45,672 nt of DNA from a bacterium (GCA_030591965.1 JAUVAA010000004.1:1-45672); one strand, 5' to 3'. Numbered from the stretch's first letter, positions 28,649 through 36,131 are shown. A program made the numbers and translations. The notes: a model not told the origin generated them from the letters alone.

Positions 28649-28681
28649 CTAAAGCTAAGCAGTTTATATGCTTAGCTTTAG
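28649..28681 (+). terminator. Hairpin terminator after DUF3332 gene
   Basis: CTAAAGCTAAGCA (28649-28661) pairs perfectly with TGCTTAGCTTTAG (28669-28681) around GTTTATA. The T-run is offset, as GGTTTTT follows about 15 bases later. Confidence 0.65.
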
Positions 28682-28717
28682 CTGGTTGAGCTTTGGTTTT
28701 TAAAACCCTATTCCTTA

Positions 28718-28927
28718 GGTTCTGTCGCAAATACTCCCAAAACCTGAATTAACCTATTCTACAGGCAATACTATGCTGCTAAGTACCGAAGCATATGTAC
28801 AGTTTCAACTTCCCTTCTAGTGGTCGCTAGAGCAGAATGAAAGCTTCTTAAACCCCACCATTTAAGTCTTTGAGCGCGGGAAATGTAAAAATAAAGTAAT
28901 CCATACTTGAGTGCTTTGAGTCTTTTT
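28718..28927 (-). pseudogene. IS6-like transposase 3' remnant with terminal repeat
   Basis: The gap of 363 bases before the HdeD-like gene is not empty. On the - strand one frame reads ...LKWWGLRSFHSALATTRRE then VETVHMLRYLAA and stops at 28771. It resembles the SA-x-AT-x-x-GIE-x-MHML-x-KGQ C-terminus of IS6-family transposases. Forty bases beyond the stop lies GGTTCTGTCGCAAA (28718-28731), close to the GGTTCTGTTGCAAA terminal repeat of IS6 elements. The 5' part is missing. A 12-bp palindrome AGCCTTAAGGCT (28980-28991) lies just before the next gene's ribosome binding site. Confidence 0.5.
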
Positions 28928-29002
28928 CCCTAGAGGGTTATAAGGGTTAAAGTGGGAGATAAAATTTCACACAAAAAACAGCCTTAAGGCTAGGGGAAAG
29001 AA

Positions 29003-29584
29003 ATGAATACAAAAACTGAAGCTACAAAGATTGAGAGACTCATAAATTATCCTGAGTGGTTTATGCTTCGAGGGCTAGTAATGCTGATATTAGGGGTATT
29101 ACTGTTAATATTCTCAATGTTAGTACCGAATGTTGAGATGTTAGGCGTGCAATCATCTTGGTTACTTTTTTGTTCAATTTTAATATTAATAGCGGGTGTT
29201 TTAAGGGCTATTGATGCTTATATCTCTGATCGGGTGGCGTTGAAGGTGATGAACATGCAAAGTAGTATTATTGACTTGGTTTGTGGCTTTGTTATTTTGA
29301 CTAATCTCGGTGAAACTGCGCTTACTTTGAGTTTAATTATTGCTGCTTACCTTATGATACAAGGACTGTTTCGGCTGGGATTTATTTATTTATCTGAAAT
29401 TCCCAACCCCCATTCAGCGAGAATTGGCGGGATTGTATCTGTGCTGTTAGGTATGATGGTTTGGCTGCAGTGGCCATTTAATGGGCTATGGTTTTTATCT
29501 TTTGCGCTAAGCACTGAAATAGCTAATCGTGGGTGGGCATTACTTTTTTATGCAAGATCAGTCCGTAATGGTCAGGTTGACTAG
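29003..29584 (+). CDS. HdeD-like (DUF308) membrane protein
   Basis: The 193-residue protein has about six hydrophobic helices in pairs: MLRGLVMLILGVLLLIFSML, SSWLLFCSILILIAGVLRAI, IIDLVCGFVILTNL, ALTLSLIIAAYLMIQGLFRL, IGGIVSVLLGMMVWLQW and GLWFLSFALS. The pattern matches the DUF308/HdeD family, one member of which is tied to acid resistance in E. coli. Function here is unknown. AGGGGAAAG is a strong ribosome binding site before ATG 29003. Confidence 0.82.
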   Translation: MNTKTEATKIERLINYPEWFMLRGLVMLILGVLLLIFSMLVPNVEMLGVQSSWLLFCSILILIAGVLRAIDAYISDRVALKVMNMQSSIIDLVCGFVILTNLGETALTLSLIIAAYLMIQGLFRLGFIYLSEIPNPHSARIGGIVSVLLGMMVWLQWPFNGLWFLSFALSTEIANRGWALLFYARSVRNGQVD

Positions 29585-29700
29585 GCTTTGGACTAATGGT
29601 GGTGCATAGGTTAAGGTTTTAAGTAGTCGTTCAAAATCATTTTAACAAAAAGAAAAATCAAGAAACTCTAAAATAACCACGGAGGGCATAGAGGTTTTAT

Positions 29701-29769
29701 AATAAATTCAACTCGATTGCCGCCTTGGGAAGTGTTGCAGAAAGATTATTCGCCATAATGTGTTTTGGC
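29701..29769. repeat. Decayed copy of the ubiX 3' end
   Basis: AATAAATTCAACTCGATTGC at 29701 matches ubiX bases 26760-26781 with two changes over 22 bases. From 29723 the match jumps to 26850-26895, so about 68 bases are deleted. The end of the RelE-like gene lies inside this copy on the opposite strand. Confidence 0.75.
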
Positions 29770-30009
29770 TCTGACGATGATAACCGTACAGACATCTTTT
29801 TCTATACGGTAAACAATGCGATCTTGATAAGAAATCCTGACTGAATAATAGCCCTGTAAGCTACCAACTAAAGGTTTGCCTGATTCTGGATGAAGTGCAA
29901 TCTTTCGCCTTAAAATATCCTTTAGTTTTTCCTTCAATTTGGGAGAAAGACTTGTTATATCTTTTTGTGCTCTTTTGGTGAATTGTAGTTTGTAAGGCTG
30001 GCGCTCCAT
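29746..30009 (-). CDS. RelE/ParE-superfamily toxin
   Basis: The 87-residue basic protein has the RelE fold pattern: YKLQFTKRAQKDITSLSP at the N-terminus, a helix KLKEKLKDILRRKIALHP, then GKPLVGSLQGYYSVRISYQDRIVYRIEKD and a VIIVRAKTHYGE tail. The RISYQDRIVYRI strand is typical of RelE/YafQ-type ribosome-dependent mRNA interferases. It is the second gene of an antitoxin-toxin pair and its ATG overlaps the antitoxin stop (TAATG). Its 3' end lies in the duplicated ubiX fragment, so its last residues may have been altered by that event. Confidence 0.87.
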   Translation of the reverse strand: MERQPYKLQFTKRAQKDITSLSPKLKEKLKDILRRKIALHPESGKPLVGSLQGYYSVRISYQDRIVYRIEKDVCTVIIVRAKTHYGE

Positions 30010-30269
30010 TATTGCGCTTCGCCAAATACGTCATCAAATTCTACGACATCGCCTCGGTCAGCTTCTTGTACGGATTCGGTGAAATGTTCTTTAAAACTGG
30101 GTTGGGATAGTAGGTAGAGGCTTTCTTGAAGGCTTTCATACTCGGCGGCAGACATCAGAATGGCATTTCCTGATTTATGTTGAACTTCAAAAATCTGATG
30201 TTGTTGATTGCTTTGTTTGATCAGTTCAAAAAACGATTTTCTAGCTTCTGTTGCTGTTAAGTTAATCAT
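30009..30269 (-). CDS. Phd/YefM-family antitoxin
   Basis: The 86-residue protein starts MINLTATEARKSFFELIKQSN, the Phd/YefM N-terminal DNA-binding part. A strand EVQHKSGNAILMSAAEYESLQESLYLL and an acidic C-terminal tail (DRGDVVEFDDVFGEAQ) follow, the latter expected to wrap the toxin. It represses its own operon by binding the palindrome at 30288-30319 and neutralises the downstream toxin. Confidence 0.9.
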   Translation of the reverse strand: MINLTATEARKSFFELIKQSNQQHQIFEVQHKSGNAILMSAAEYESLQESLYLLSQPSFKEHFTESVQEADRGDVVEFDDVFGEAQ

Positions 30270-30287
30270 TGGGTGCTACCTAATGGT

Positions 30288-30319
30288 AAATAGTGGTACA
30301 TGAAATAGTACCACTATTT
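30288..30319. promoter_or_regulatory. Operator palindrome of the phd-relE module
   Basis: AAATAGTGGTAC (30288-30299) and GTACCACTATTT (30308-30319) are perfect inverted repeats around 8 bases, ending 18 bases before the antitoxin start. The place and symmetry fit an autoregulatory Phd/YefM operator. Confidence 0.8.
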
Positions 30320-30444
30320 CTATGTCTAAGGTTTTAAATTCTTACGGTTACGATAATTCGATGGTATTTAATTGCTTTCTAAGGGAGGGTTTGATGGGTG
30401 CAGTGGAGCTACTCCTCGCGGTCAATGCTTAGCTAGAGAAGGAA

Positions 30445-30625
30445 TTAAATTCCCATGCCATTTAGCTGGCTTGCAACATACTTCGCATGATTATCCGTCA
30501 TGCCTACAAGGTAATCAGTTACTCTTTGGTACATATATAATAAGTCAGCAGATTTTTCTGGCTTATCATCTCCCATTAAAGCTAACGCTTTCTTGTTTCT
30601 GAAGGAAAGTGACTTACCATTTTCC
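30445..30625 (-). pseudogene. 3' remnant of a dGTPase (dgt-like) gene
   Basis: This lies in the 399-base gap between the two toxin-antitoxin modules. On the - strand a frame without start reads ENGKSLSFRNKKALALMGDD, then KPEKSADLLYMYQRVTDYLV and GMTDNHAKYVASQLNGMGI, stopping at 30445. The RVTDYLVGMTDNHA string matches the DY-x-x-GMTD-x-x-A helix near the C-terminus of Dgt-type deoxyguanosinetriphosphate triphosphohydrolases. Everything upstream is missing, so it is a fossil. The rest of the gap shows nothing else recognisable. Confidence 0.55.
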
Positions 30626-30668
30626 TTTTATTTCTTTTTATAGTAAAAAATTAAAATAAGGAGTGAGT

Positions 30669-31013
30669 TCAGTTCTCGCCTATTTTGTCTTGCGCGGATT
30701 GTACGATCACTTTATTAGCTTTAATGATTTCTCGAAAGGTAACTGACGTCGCCGCCCAGTCCACTATATCTACTTTAAAGGGTAAGTCTGATTCATCAAA
30801 GGCTTCCTTGAGAATGGCATATTCACTTAAGGATAGCGGCTGTTGAGTGATAATAGCTAAATCCAGATCAGAAAACTGTTTGGCTTTTCCTGTAACGCGC
30901 GAGCCAAATGCCCATACTTCATATAGAGGGGCGTAAGTTTTAATAATCTGATTTGTTTTTTTCCATTCTTCTGGCTTTACATTAAGTTTTGCTAAAGCCA
31001 TGCTATCTGTCAT
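30669..31013 (-). CDS. mntA: MNT-domain nucleotidyltransferase antitoxin (MntA-like)
   Basis: The 114-residue minimal nucleotidyltransferase has the exact GS-x10-DxD motif: GSRVTGKAKQFSDLDLAI near residues 37-54. A later Asp (KVDIVDW near residue 81) completes the triad. In MNT-HEPN modules this protein inactivates the HEPN toxin by adding AMP to its tyrosine. It overlaps hepT by 4 bases (ATGA). Its stop is followed by the dgt remnant. Confidence 0.87.
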   Translation of the reverse strand: MTDSMALAKLNVKPEEWKKTNQIIKTYAPLYEVWAFGSRVTGKAKQFSDLDLAIITQQPLSLSEYAILKEAFDESDLPFKVDIVDWAATSVTFREIIKANKVIVQSAQDKIGEN

Positions 31014-31438
31014 TCTTTGTTACTTCTTGCTATCAGTTGTTGGTAGAGATGTTTAGCTTCGAGCAAAAAATCAGGGGCTATTTGATACACTTGTTTTGCT
31101 TTATCTGCATCATAAGTGTGGCTGCTGTTATTTCTCGCTTGGCGATAAGTACGCCAAACGAGCCAGTCAGAGCGCAGTAAGCCTTTTTCGTTGCCAGTAC
31201 GAATTAGGTCTTGAAAAGAACTGGTGTTAATGTCTTCGGTGCTTGCGGCCGTTTCTTCCATAAAGCGTTTTAGCATTTTATGGCTAAGTTCGTAAGTAAA
31301 CTCAAAGCATTGAATAACAGAATTGCGCAATTGCTCAAATAAGCCGGGATTATTTTTGGCTAATGGTGAATTCGCGTAGTCTAAGCTTTTTTCTAGCTGA
31401 CTGATTGCATTGGCAAGGGGTGAAAAATCAAGGCTCAT
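31010..31438 (-). CDS. hepT: HEPN-domain toxin (HepT-like)
   Basis: The 142-residue helical protein of the HI0074/nucleotidyltransferase substrate-binding family has the R-x4-H-x-Y motif as RNNSSHTY near residue 111. R and H form the HEPN ribonuclease site, and the Tyr is the AMPylation target in studied HepT-MntA pairs. N-terminal helices include QLEKSLDYANSPL and QCFEFTYELSHKMLKRF. It starts 5 bases after the pqqE stop with no good ribosome binding site, so it is probably translated from the pqq operon mRNA. Confidence 0.87.
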   Translation of the reverse strand: MSLDFSPLANAISQLEKSLDYANSPLAKNNPGLFEQLRNSVIQCFEFTYELSHKMLKRFMEETAASTEDINTSSFQDLIRTGNEKGLLRSDWLVWRTYRQARNNSSHTYDADKAKQVYQIAPDFLLEAKHLYQQLIARSNKE

Positions 31439-31443
31439 ACGAT

Positions 31444-32568
31444 TTAATAAGCTTTCGAGTTCTTGCTATTACGGAAAATCAACGGTTTTTCATCGCTGGC
31501 TAAAGCCGATTGTCGCGCTGATTCTATCGCTTCTGTGATGATGTGTTTATCGGGCGACTTACTGCACACAGGGTCGGTTTTATACATATCGCCGGTGAGT
31601 AAATAGGCTTGGCAACGGCAGCCGCCGAAGTCTTTGTCTTTTTCATCGCAGCTTTTGCACGGCTCTTGCATCCATTCTGTGCCACGGAAAAAGTTAAACG
31701 CTTTAGATTCATGCCAGATTTCTGAGATACTCGCATCATTAACATTCGGACAATCTAAGCCAGGTAGTTCACGCGCAGAATGACAGGGCAGGGCAACACC
31801 GTCGGGTGCAATAGTTAAAAATGTAGTTCCCCAGCCATTCATGCAGGCTTTCGGGCGATCTTCATGAAAATCAGGCACGACATAATAGATTTTCATTTTG
31901 CCGGCGACTTTTTCTTTAAAAGCTTGAGCAATTTTTTCTGCTTCTAGGTATTGTTCTTGGGTGGGCATTAATAAGTCACGGTTAGCATGCGCCCAGCCGT
32001 AATATTGGGTGTTGGCAAGTTCAACATAATCAGCGCCAAGCTCTTCTGTCATGGCTAAAATATCGGCCATCTGGTGAATATTTTCACGATGAATAACTAC
32101 GCATAACACCATCGGGTAGCCGTGCTTTTTAACTAGGCGTGCGACTTCTTGTTTGCTGTGAAACGATTCGGTACCAGCAATATGATCGTTTAAGTCTTGG
32201 GTGCTGGCTTGGATGCTGACTTGGATATGATCTAAGCCTGCTTCTTTTAGCTGAATGATTTTTTCTTCCGTTAGGCCGTAGCCTGAGGTGATTAGATTAG
32301 AATAGTAGCCGAGTTGCCGTGCATGCTGGACTAATTCAGGTAAATCTTGGCGCGTTAGAGGTTCTCCGCCAGAAAAGCCGAGCTGTACTGCACCCATTTT
32401 GCGTGCTTCAGAAAGTACACGCTTCCAATCGTCGGTGCTGATCTCATCGCTATGTTTTGTGTAGTCGAGCGGGTTTGAGCAGTAGGGACATTGCAGAGGA
32501 CACTTGTAAGTGAGTTCTGCTAATAACCAGCGGGGAGGGGTGATGTTAGTTTTGTTGGATCCAGCCAT
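31444..32568 (-). CDS. pqqE: PqqA peptide cyclase (radical SAM) PqqE
   Basis: PqqE links the Glu and Tyr side chains of the PqqA peptide, the first step of PQQ synthesis. The 374-residue protein has the radical SAM C-x3-C-x2-C cluster in [12 protein letters not shown] near residues 24-31 and GFSGGEPL near residue 65. The SPASM C-terminal domain has several Cys: [40 protein letters not shown] and DPVCSKS. It starts inside the 3' end of pqqD (23-base overlap). Confidence 0.97.
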   Translation of the reverse strand: MAGSNKTNITPPRWLLAELTYKCPLQCPYCSNPLDYTKHSDEISTDDWKRVLSEARKMGAVQLGFSGGEPLTRQDLPELVQHARQLGYYSNLITSGYGLTEEKIIQLKEAGLDHIQVSIQASTQDLNDHIAGTESFHSKQEVARLVKKHGYPMVLCVVIHRENIHQMADILAMTEELGADYVELANTQYYGWAHANRDLLMPTQEQYLEAEKIAQAFKEKVAGKMKIYYVVPDFHEDRPKACMNGWGTTFLTIAPDGVALPCHSARELPGLDCPNVNDASISEIWHESKAFNFFRGTEWMQEPCKSCDEKDKDFGGCRCQAYLLTGDMYKTDPVCSKSPDKHIITEAIESARQSALASDEKPLIFRNSKNSKAY

Positions 32569-32818
32569 TGCCTAGTGCTACCTCTAAAAAGCCCGAAATA
32601 TCGTTTTTTAAGCCTGTGGTGGCGAATTTTTCTTCCAAGTCGGCAACTAGTTGATCTAGGTTACGTGTGCCATCGCAGAGTTTTAATATCTCTGCTGAAC
32701 TTTGGTTTAATTCCACCATGCCTTCGGGGTAGAGTATAACATCTTTTTGTTGAGCTTCTTCCCACTGTAGACGGTGCATAGGGGAGAATTGGATTTTTTG
32801 TTCTGGGTTAAGGCTCAT
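32546..32818 (-). CDS. pqqD: PQQ peptide chaperone PqqD
   Basis: PqqD is a small winged-helix RRE protein that binds PqqA and presents it to PqqE. The 90 residues include [35 protein letters not shown], with L-N-x-S-A-x-E-I-L being the family signature, and [12 protein letters not shown]. It overlaps pqqE. Upstream, where pqqC would normally abut, a 167-bp MITE-like element is inserted. Confidence 0.96.
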   Translation of the reverse strand: MSLNPEQKIQFSPMHRLQWEEAQQKDVILYPEGMVELNQSSAEILKLCDGTRNLDQLVADLEEKFATTGLKNDISGFLEVALGNGWIQQN

Positions 32819-32860
32819 GTTATTTTGCTTTGGTGTTTTGATTTAAAAGTAGAGCAGCTT

Positions 32861-33027
32861 GTAGGGCGGACTTTAGTCCGTAATTTATGCAGATATTTCT
32901 ATGGAATATAGACTCAATAAAGCCCAGAACTTTAGATCATGCAATATTGCCTACCCTCGAAGGTCTGGCAGTGTTTCTGGGCAGTATTGAATTTTGATTC
33001 CTATCTGCGGACTGAAGCCCGCCCTAC
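32861..33027. mobile_element. MITE-like element between pqqD and pqqC (repeat copy B)
   Basis: The 167-bp segment has terminal inverted repeats: GTAGGGCGGACTTTAGTCCG at 32861-32880, and at 33008-33027 the reverse complement of GTAGGGCGGGCTTCAGTCCG. The internal symmetry includes GCCCAGAA...TTCTGGGC. No open frame exists. It splits the pqq operon by 216 bases between pqqD and pqqC, while the other pqq junctions are 2 bases or overlapping. Confidence 0.8.
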
Positions 33028-33034
33028 GGATTAA

Positions 33035-33760
33035 TTAATCTTCAACATTAAAATACGGAGGCATATCATTGATATAGGCCATATACATGGCATCAGCCAT
33101 GCACCATAAAACATTTAATTTGAATTTTAGAATTTCCAGCATGCGTTCTTGTTCTTTACGTGTCTTGTAGTAGTCCAGAGTAATTTCTAGGCCATGCTCT
33201 ACATCACGACGTGCTTCAGATAAACGTTTACGGAAATAAATATAGCCTTCTCCTTCTACCCAAGGGTAAAGCTCAGGCCAATTACTTAGGCGTTGCTGAT
33301 GAATTTTTGGCGCGAATAATTCAGTTAATGAAGAGCTAGCTGCTTCATGCCATTCTGAATTACGGGCGAAATTCACATAAGCTTCAACGGCAAATTTTAC
33401 ACCCGGTAAAACATGCTCTAAAGAGGTAACTTCTTCGCGTGTCATGCCTACAGCAATACCTAATTGTATCCATGCTTCGATGCCACCTGGATCGCCAGGG
33501 TGACCGTCGTGATCTAATATGCGTTGCGTCCACATAGCACGTGTTTCTCGGTCTGGACAGTTAGCTAAAATATTAGCATCTTTAATTGGAATCATGATTT
33601 GATAATAAAATCGATTCGCAACCCAGCCTTGCAGTTGTTTTTTAGTTAGTTTGCCTTCATTCATCAAGGTGTGCATAGGGTGATGAATGTGATAAAACTT
33701 TTCCATATCGCGCAATTTAGCTTCAAATTCTTCGCGTGTCCAAGGTGTTTGATCAGTCAT
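33035..33760 (-). CDS. pqqC: Pyrroloquinoline-quinone synthase PqqC
   Basis: PqqC is a cofactor-free oxidase doing the last ring closure and eight-electron oxidation to PQQ. The 241-residue all-helical protein has the motifs [51 protein letters not shown], and [20 protein letters not shown] with the catalytic His. [13 protein letters not shown] and the C-terminal [14 protein letters not shown] follow. Two bases separate it from the pqqB stop. Confidence 0.97.
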   Translation of the reverse strand: MTDQTPWTREEFEAKLRDMEKFYHIHHPMHTLMNEGKLTKKQLQGWVANRFYYQIMIPIKDANILANCPDRETRAMWTQRILDHDGHPGDPGGIEAWIQLGIAVGMTREEVTSLEHVLPGVKFAVEAYVNFARNSEWHEAASSSLTELFAPKIHQQRLSNWPELYPWVEGEGYIYFRKRLSEARRDVEHGLEITLDYYKTRKEQERMLEILKFKLNVLWCMADAMYMAYINDMPPYFNVED

Positions 33761-33762
33761 AA

Positions 33763-34671
33763 TTATAGCTCGATATTCATGTTGTCGAAGGATACCTCTA
33801 TGCCGTGTTGGGTCAGTATAGCGCGTTCTTCTGATTCATCATTGAGAATCGGATTGGTGTTATTAATATGGATTAGCACTTTGCGTGGTTTTTCGAGGGT
33901 ATCTAAAAATTCGATCATGCCACCTTCACCCGATTGCGGTAAATGACCAATTTTTCTGGCCAATAAGGGGCGGCCGACGCTGGCAAGCTCATCATCAGTC
34001 CAAAATGTACCATCTACCATGACGCAGTCCGCTTCAGCCATTGCTTGTTCTACATGCGGTTCTATTAAGCCTAAACCTGGTGCGTAGAAAGTAGTTTTTC
34101 CGGTCGAGATTTGGCGAATAACCATGCCAATATTATCACCTTCGTGCGGGTCGTTTCTGTGCGGTGAATAAGGTGGCGCTTTACTTTTTAGGGCTAAGGC
34201 GGTGAACTCAAGGTCGTTAATATTGGGTATCGTAAAGGCATCGCCATTTAAGGGAATGGAATGTTCATTAACACCACAAAAGTGTTCCAAAATATTAAAA
34301 ATAGGAAATCCAGTGGTCAAATCTTGTTTAACCATCTCAGTGCAATAAATATTCAGCGGATCGCCTTCGCGTAGAATCAGTAGTCCTGTTGCATGATCAA
34401 TTTGCGAATCAATGATGACAATGGCTTCTATGCCTGTGCCACGCACTTTATTTTTAGGATGAATCTCTGGGAAATTTTCTAATTGCGCACGGACATCTGG
34501 GGAGGCATTAAATAATACCCAGTGCTCACCATCGGATGACACGGCGATAGAGGATTGGTTGCGCGTGCTGGCTTTGATCGTACCTGCTCGCACGGCTTTA
34601 CAATTTGGGCAACTGCAGTTCCATTGTGGAAAACCACCGCCAGCACCTGATCCGAGAACTCTTATTTTCAT
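33763..34671 (-). CDS. pqqB: PqqB, metallo-beta-lactamase-fold PQQ synthesis protein
   Basis: PqqB hydroxylates the excised Glu-Tyr dipeptide in PQQ synthesis. The 302-residue metallo-beta-lactamase-like protein has [22 protein letters not shown], where the C-x-C-x2-C binds zinc, [11 protein letters not shown] near residue 90, [25 protein letters not shown] and HINNTNPI near the C-terminus. Length is normal. It follows pqqA across a terminator hairpin. Confidence 0.97.
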   Translation of the reverse strand: MKIRVLGSGAGGGFPQWNCSCPNCKAVRAGTIKASTRNQSSIAVSSDGEHWVLFNASPDVRAQLENFPEIHPKNKVRGTGIEAIVIIDSQIDHATGLLILREGDPLNIYCTEMVKQDLTTGFPIFNILEHFCGVNEHSIPLNGDAFTIPNINDLEFTALALKSKAPPYSPHRNDPHEGDNIGMVIRQISTGKTTFYAPGLGLIEPHVEQAMAEADCVMVDGTFWTDDELASVGRPLLARKIGHLPQSGEGGMIEFLDTLEKPRKVLIHINNTNPILNDESEERAILTQHGIEVSFDNMNIEL

Positions 34672-34701
34672 GATTATTTAGTTTATTTAGAAATAGTAGA
34701 C

Positions 34702-34730
34702 AAAAAAAAGGGCTCAATAAAGAGCCCTTT
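34702..34730 (-). terminator. Terminator/attenuator between pqqA and pqqB
   Basis: On the - strand AAAGGGCTC pairs with GAGCCCTTT around TTTATT, followed by TTTTT. Placed 19 bases after the pqqA stop, it should give much more pqqA mRNA than pqqBCDE mRNA. That suits PqqA being consumed one molecule per PQQ. Confidence 0.88.
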
Positions 34731-34748
34731 CATTTCTGAACCGAAAGA

Positions 34749-34823
34749 TTAACGGTTGTAGATGTACATAGTGACTTCAAAACCAAAACGTAAATCAGTA
34801 TAAGCTGGTGTTTCCCATTTCAT
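34749..34823 (-). CDS. pqqA: PQQ precursor peptide PqqA
   Basis: This 24-residue peptide supplies the Glu and Tyr that become PQQ. It begins MKWETPAY, contains the signature RFGFEVTMYIYNR, and keeps Glu16 and Tyr20 with three residues between them, exactly the E-x3-Y that PqqE cross-links. GGAGA lies 8 bases before the ATG. It is the first gene of the pqq operon. Confidence 0.96.
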   Translation of the reverse strand: MKWETPAYTDLRFGFEVTMYIYNR

Positions 34824-35024
34824 AAATTTCTCCGGATTAATATTTAATTTTTATTATGCTAGCTTGATCAAGTAAGCTACTTGGCAGTATACGATGAAGT
34901 TTTTTGTTTGGCAAATCAACAATCAGCTAAATGCACATAATATACTTGTGAGAATAGTCAGGGCGCGTTATATTTGGCTTTCTCGTATTGAGTAAACATA
35001 ATAAAATTTTCGGAGGGGTAGGTT

Positions 35025-35159
35025 ATGACTGGTGACGTTATTTGGATGACTATTGTGATGTGGATCGCTGCGACAGCGGCTTTTGCACCATTAGGGTATT
35101 TTATTTGGAAATATGTTCAGAAGAATGAAGAGGCTAGAGCCGAAGCAGATAGTGAGTAA
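35025..35159 (+). CDS. Small single-pass membrane protein (44 residues)
   Basis: A short gene, divergent from pqqA, with strong ribosome binding site CGGAGGGG 6 bases before the ATG. It has one membrane helix VIWMTIVMWIAATAAFAPLG, then YFIWKYVQ and a charged tail KNEEARAEADSE. A terminator hairpin follows, supporting a real transcription unit. No family was recognised. Its place beside the pqq operon may only be chance. Confidence 0.65.
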   Translation: MTGDVIWMTIVMWIAATAAFAPLGYFIWKYVQKNEEARAEADSE

Positions 35160-35180
35160 ACAGCTGCTTTAAATATTTGT

Positions 35181-35205
35181 GGGTGGGTTATGTCCACCCT
35201 TTTGT
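35181..35205 (+). terminator. Terminator after the small membrane protein gene
   Basis: GGGTGG (35181-35186) pairs with CCACCC (35194-35199), then TTTTGTTGTTTTT. Confidence 0.75.
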
Positions 35206-35247
35206 TGTTTTTATTTCATAGCTTTATTTAAGGCGGGCTACTAAAAA

Positions 35248-35263
35248 GCGGACTGAAGTCCGC
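35248..35263. repeat. Intergenic palindromic repeat, copy C (GCGGACT family)
   Basis: GCGGACTGAAGTCCGC is a near-perfect dyad, the core word of copies A and B, with GGCGGGC 15 bases before it (35232-35238). It lies between the small membrane gene and moeB. Confidence 0.7.
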
Positions 35264-35305
35264 CATACAAATATGATTTGACGTCCCGCTTTAGCTTGGT
35301 TCCCC

Positions 35306-36055
35306 TTATTTCTTAGAGCCGCAGGTAGGGCAGTGACTGTTTTTACGTAATTTCATTTCATTCCATTGCATAGATAGTCCATCTAGCAATAATAAACGCC
35401 CAGTCAGGTTTTCTCCAATATTCATAATCAATTTTAAGGCCTCCATAGCCTGAATGCTGCCAATAATGCCGGTAATCGGTGCTATAACGCCATTAGTGGC
35501 GCAATTCTGTAATTCCTCACCACTTTCTGCATATAAACAGTTATAGCAAGGGCTATTGTTATGCCCAGGCGTAAATACGCTCACTTGTCCTTCAAAGCGA
35601 ATGGCTGCACCTGAGACTAGATGTGTTTTATGCTTTACGCAAGCACTATTGATAGCAAAACGCGTGCTGAAATTATCTGAACAATCTAATACCACTTCGG
35701 CATCGCGAACCGCTGATTCTAAGGCTTTGCCCTTTAAGCGTTGCTTGATAGCAAGCACCTTTATATCAGGATTTATATTATTTAATGTTTGTTGGGTTGA
35801 AATGACTTTATCTGTCCCAATATCGTTTGTGTAATGAGCTATCTGTCGTTGTAAGTTGGATAGATCAACTTGGTCATCATCATATAGTGTGATACTGCCC
35901 ACTCCTGCCGCAGCAAGGTACATGGCAGCAGGTGAGCCTAGGCCGCCAGCACCAATAATCAGGATACGGGCATTAAGTAGTTTTTCTTGCCCTTCAATGT
36001 CCACTTGCGGGAGCATGATTTGACGGCTGTAGCGTAAGAGTTGATCGTCGTTCAT
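35306..36055 (-). CDS. moeB: Molybdopterin-synthase adenylyltransferase / ThiF-type E1-like protein
   Basis: This is an E1-like enzyme that adenylates the C-terminal Gly-Gly of a small sulfur carrier (MoaD or ThiS). The 249-residue protein starts LLRYSRQIMLPQVDIEGQEKLL, with the nucleotide-binding ILIIGAGGLGSPAAMYLAAAGVG near residue 31. It also has DDDQVDLSNLQRQIA, VLDCSDNFSTRFAIN and a zinc site CYNC...CPTCGSKK. MoeB and ThiF are hard to separate, and MoeB is preferred by overall resemblance. It is divergent from groESL. Confidence 0.85.
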   Translation of the reverse strand: MNDDQLLRYSRQIMLPQVDIEGQEKLLNARILIIGAGGLGSPAAMYLAAAGVGSITLYDDDQVDLSNLQRQIAHYTNDIGTDKVISTQQTLNNINPDIKVLAIKQRLKGKALESAVRDAEVVLDCSDNFSTRFAINSACVKHKTHLVSGAAIRFEGQVSVFTPGHNNSPCYNCLYAESGEELQNCATNGVIAPITGIIGSIQAMEALKLIMNIGENLTGRLLLLDGLSMQWNEMKLRKNSHCPTCGSKK

Positions 36056-36103
36056 TTTTGGTTGTCGTTTTTCGGTAAGGAGAAGATGAATGATGCCACA
36101 AAC

Positions 36104-36131
36104 TTGACAGACTGCGAAAGTGGATTATTAT
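36104..36131 (+). promoter_or_regulatory. Promoter of groESL
   Basis: -35 TTGACA (36104-36109), 16-base spacer and -10 TATTAT (36126-36131) form a near-consensus vegetative promoter. The -10 touches the CIRCE element, so a bound repressor would block it. Confidence 0.7.

Noticed and set aside
28980-28991. AGCCTTAAGGCT palindrome before the HdeD-like gene
   Set aside because: Twelve-base dyads can arise by chance, and it overlaps no recognisable promoter. It is mentioned only in the neighbouring remnant entry.
30372-30602. 76-codon open frame on the + strand between the toxin-antitoxin modules
   Set aside because: The opposite strand carries a better explanation (dGTPase 3' remnant), and the translation looks random.
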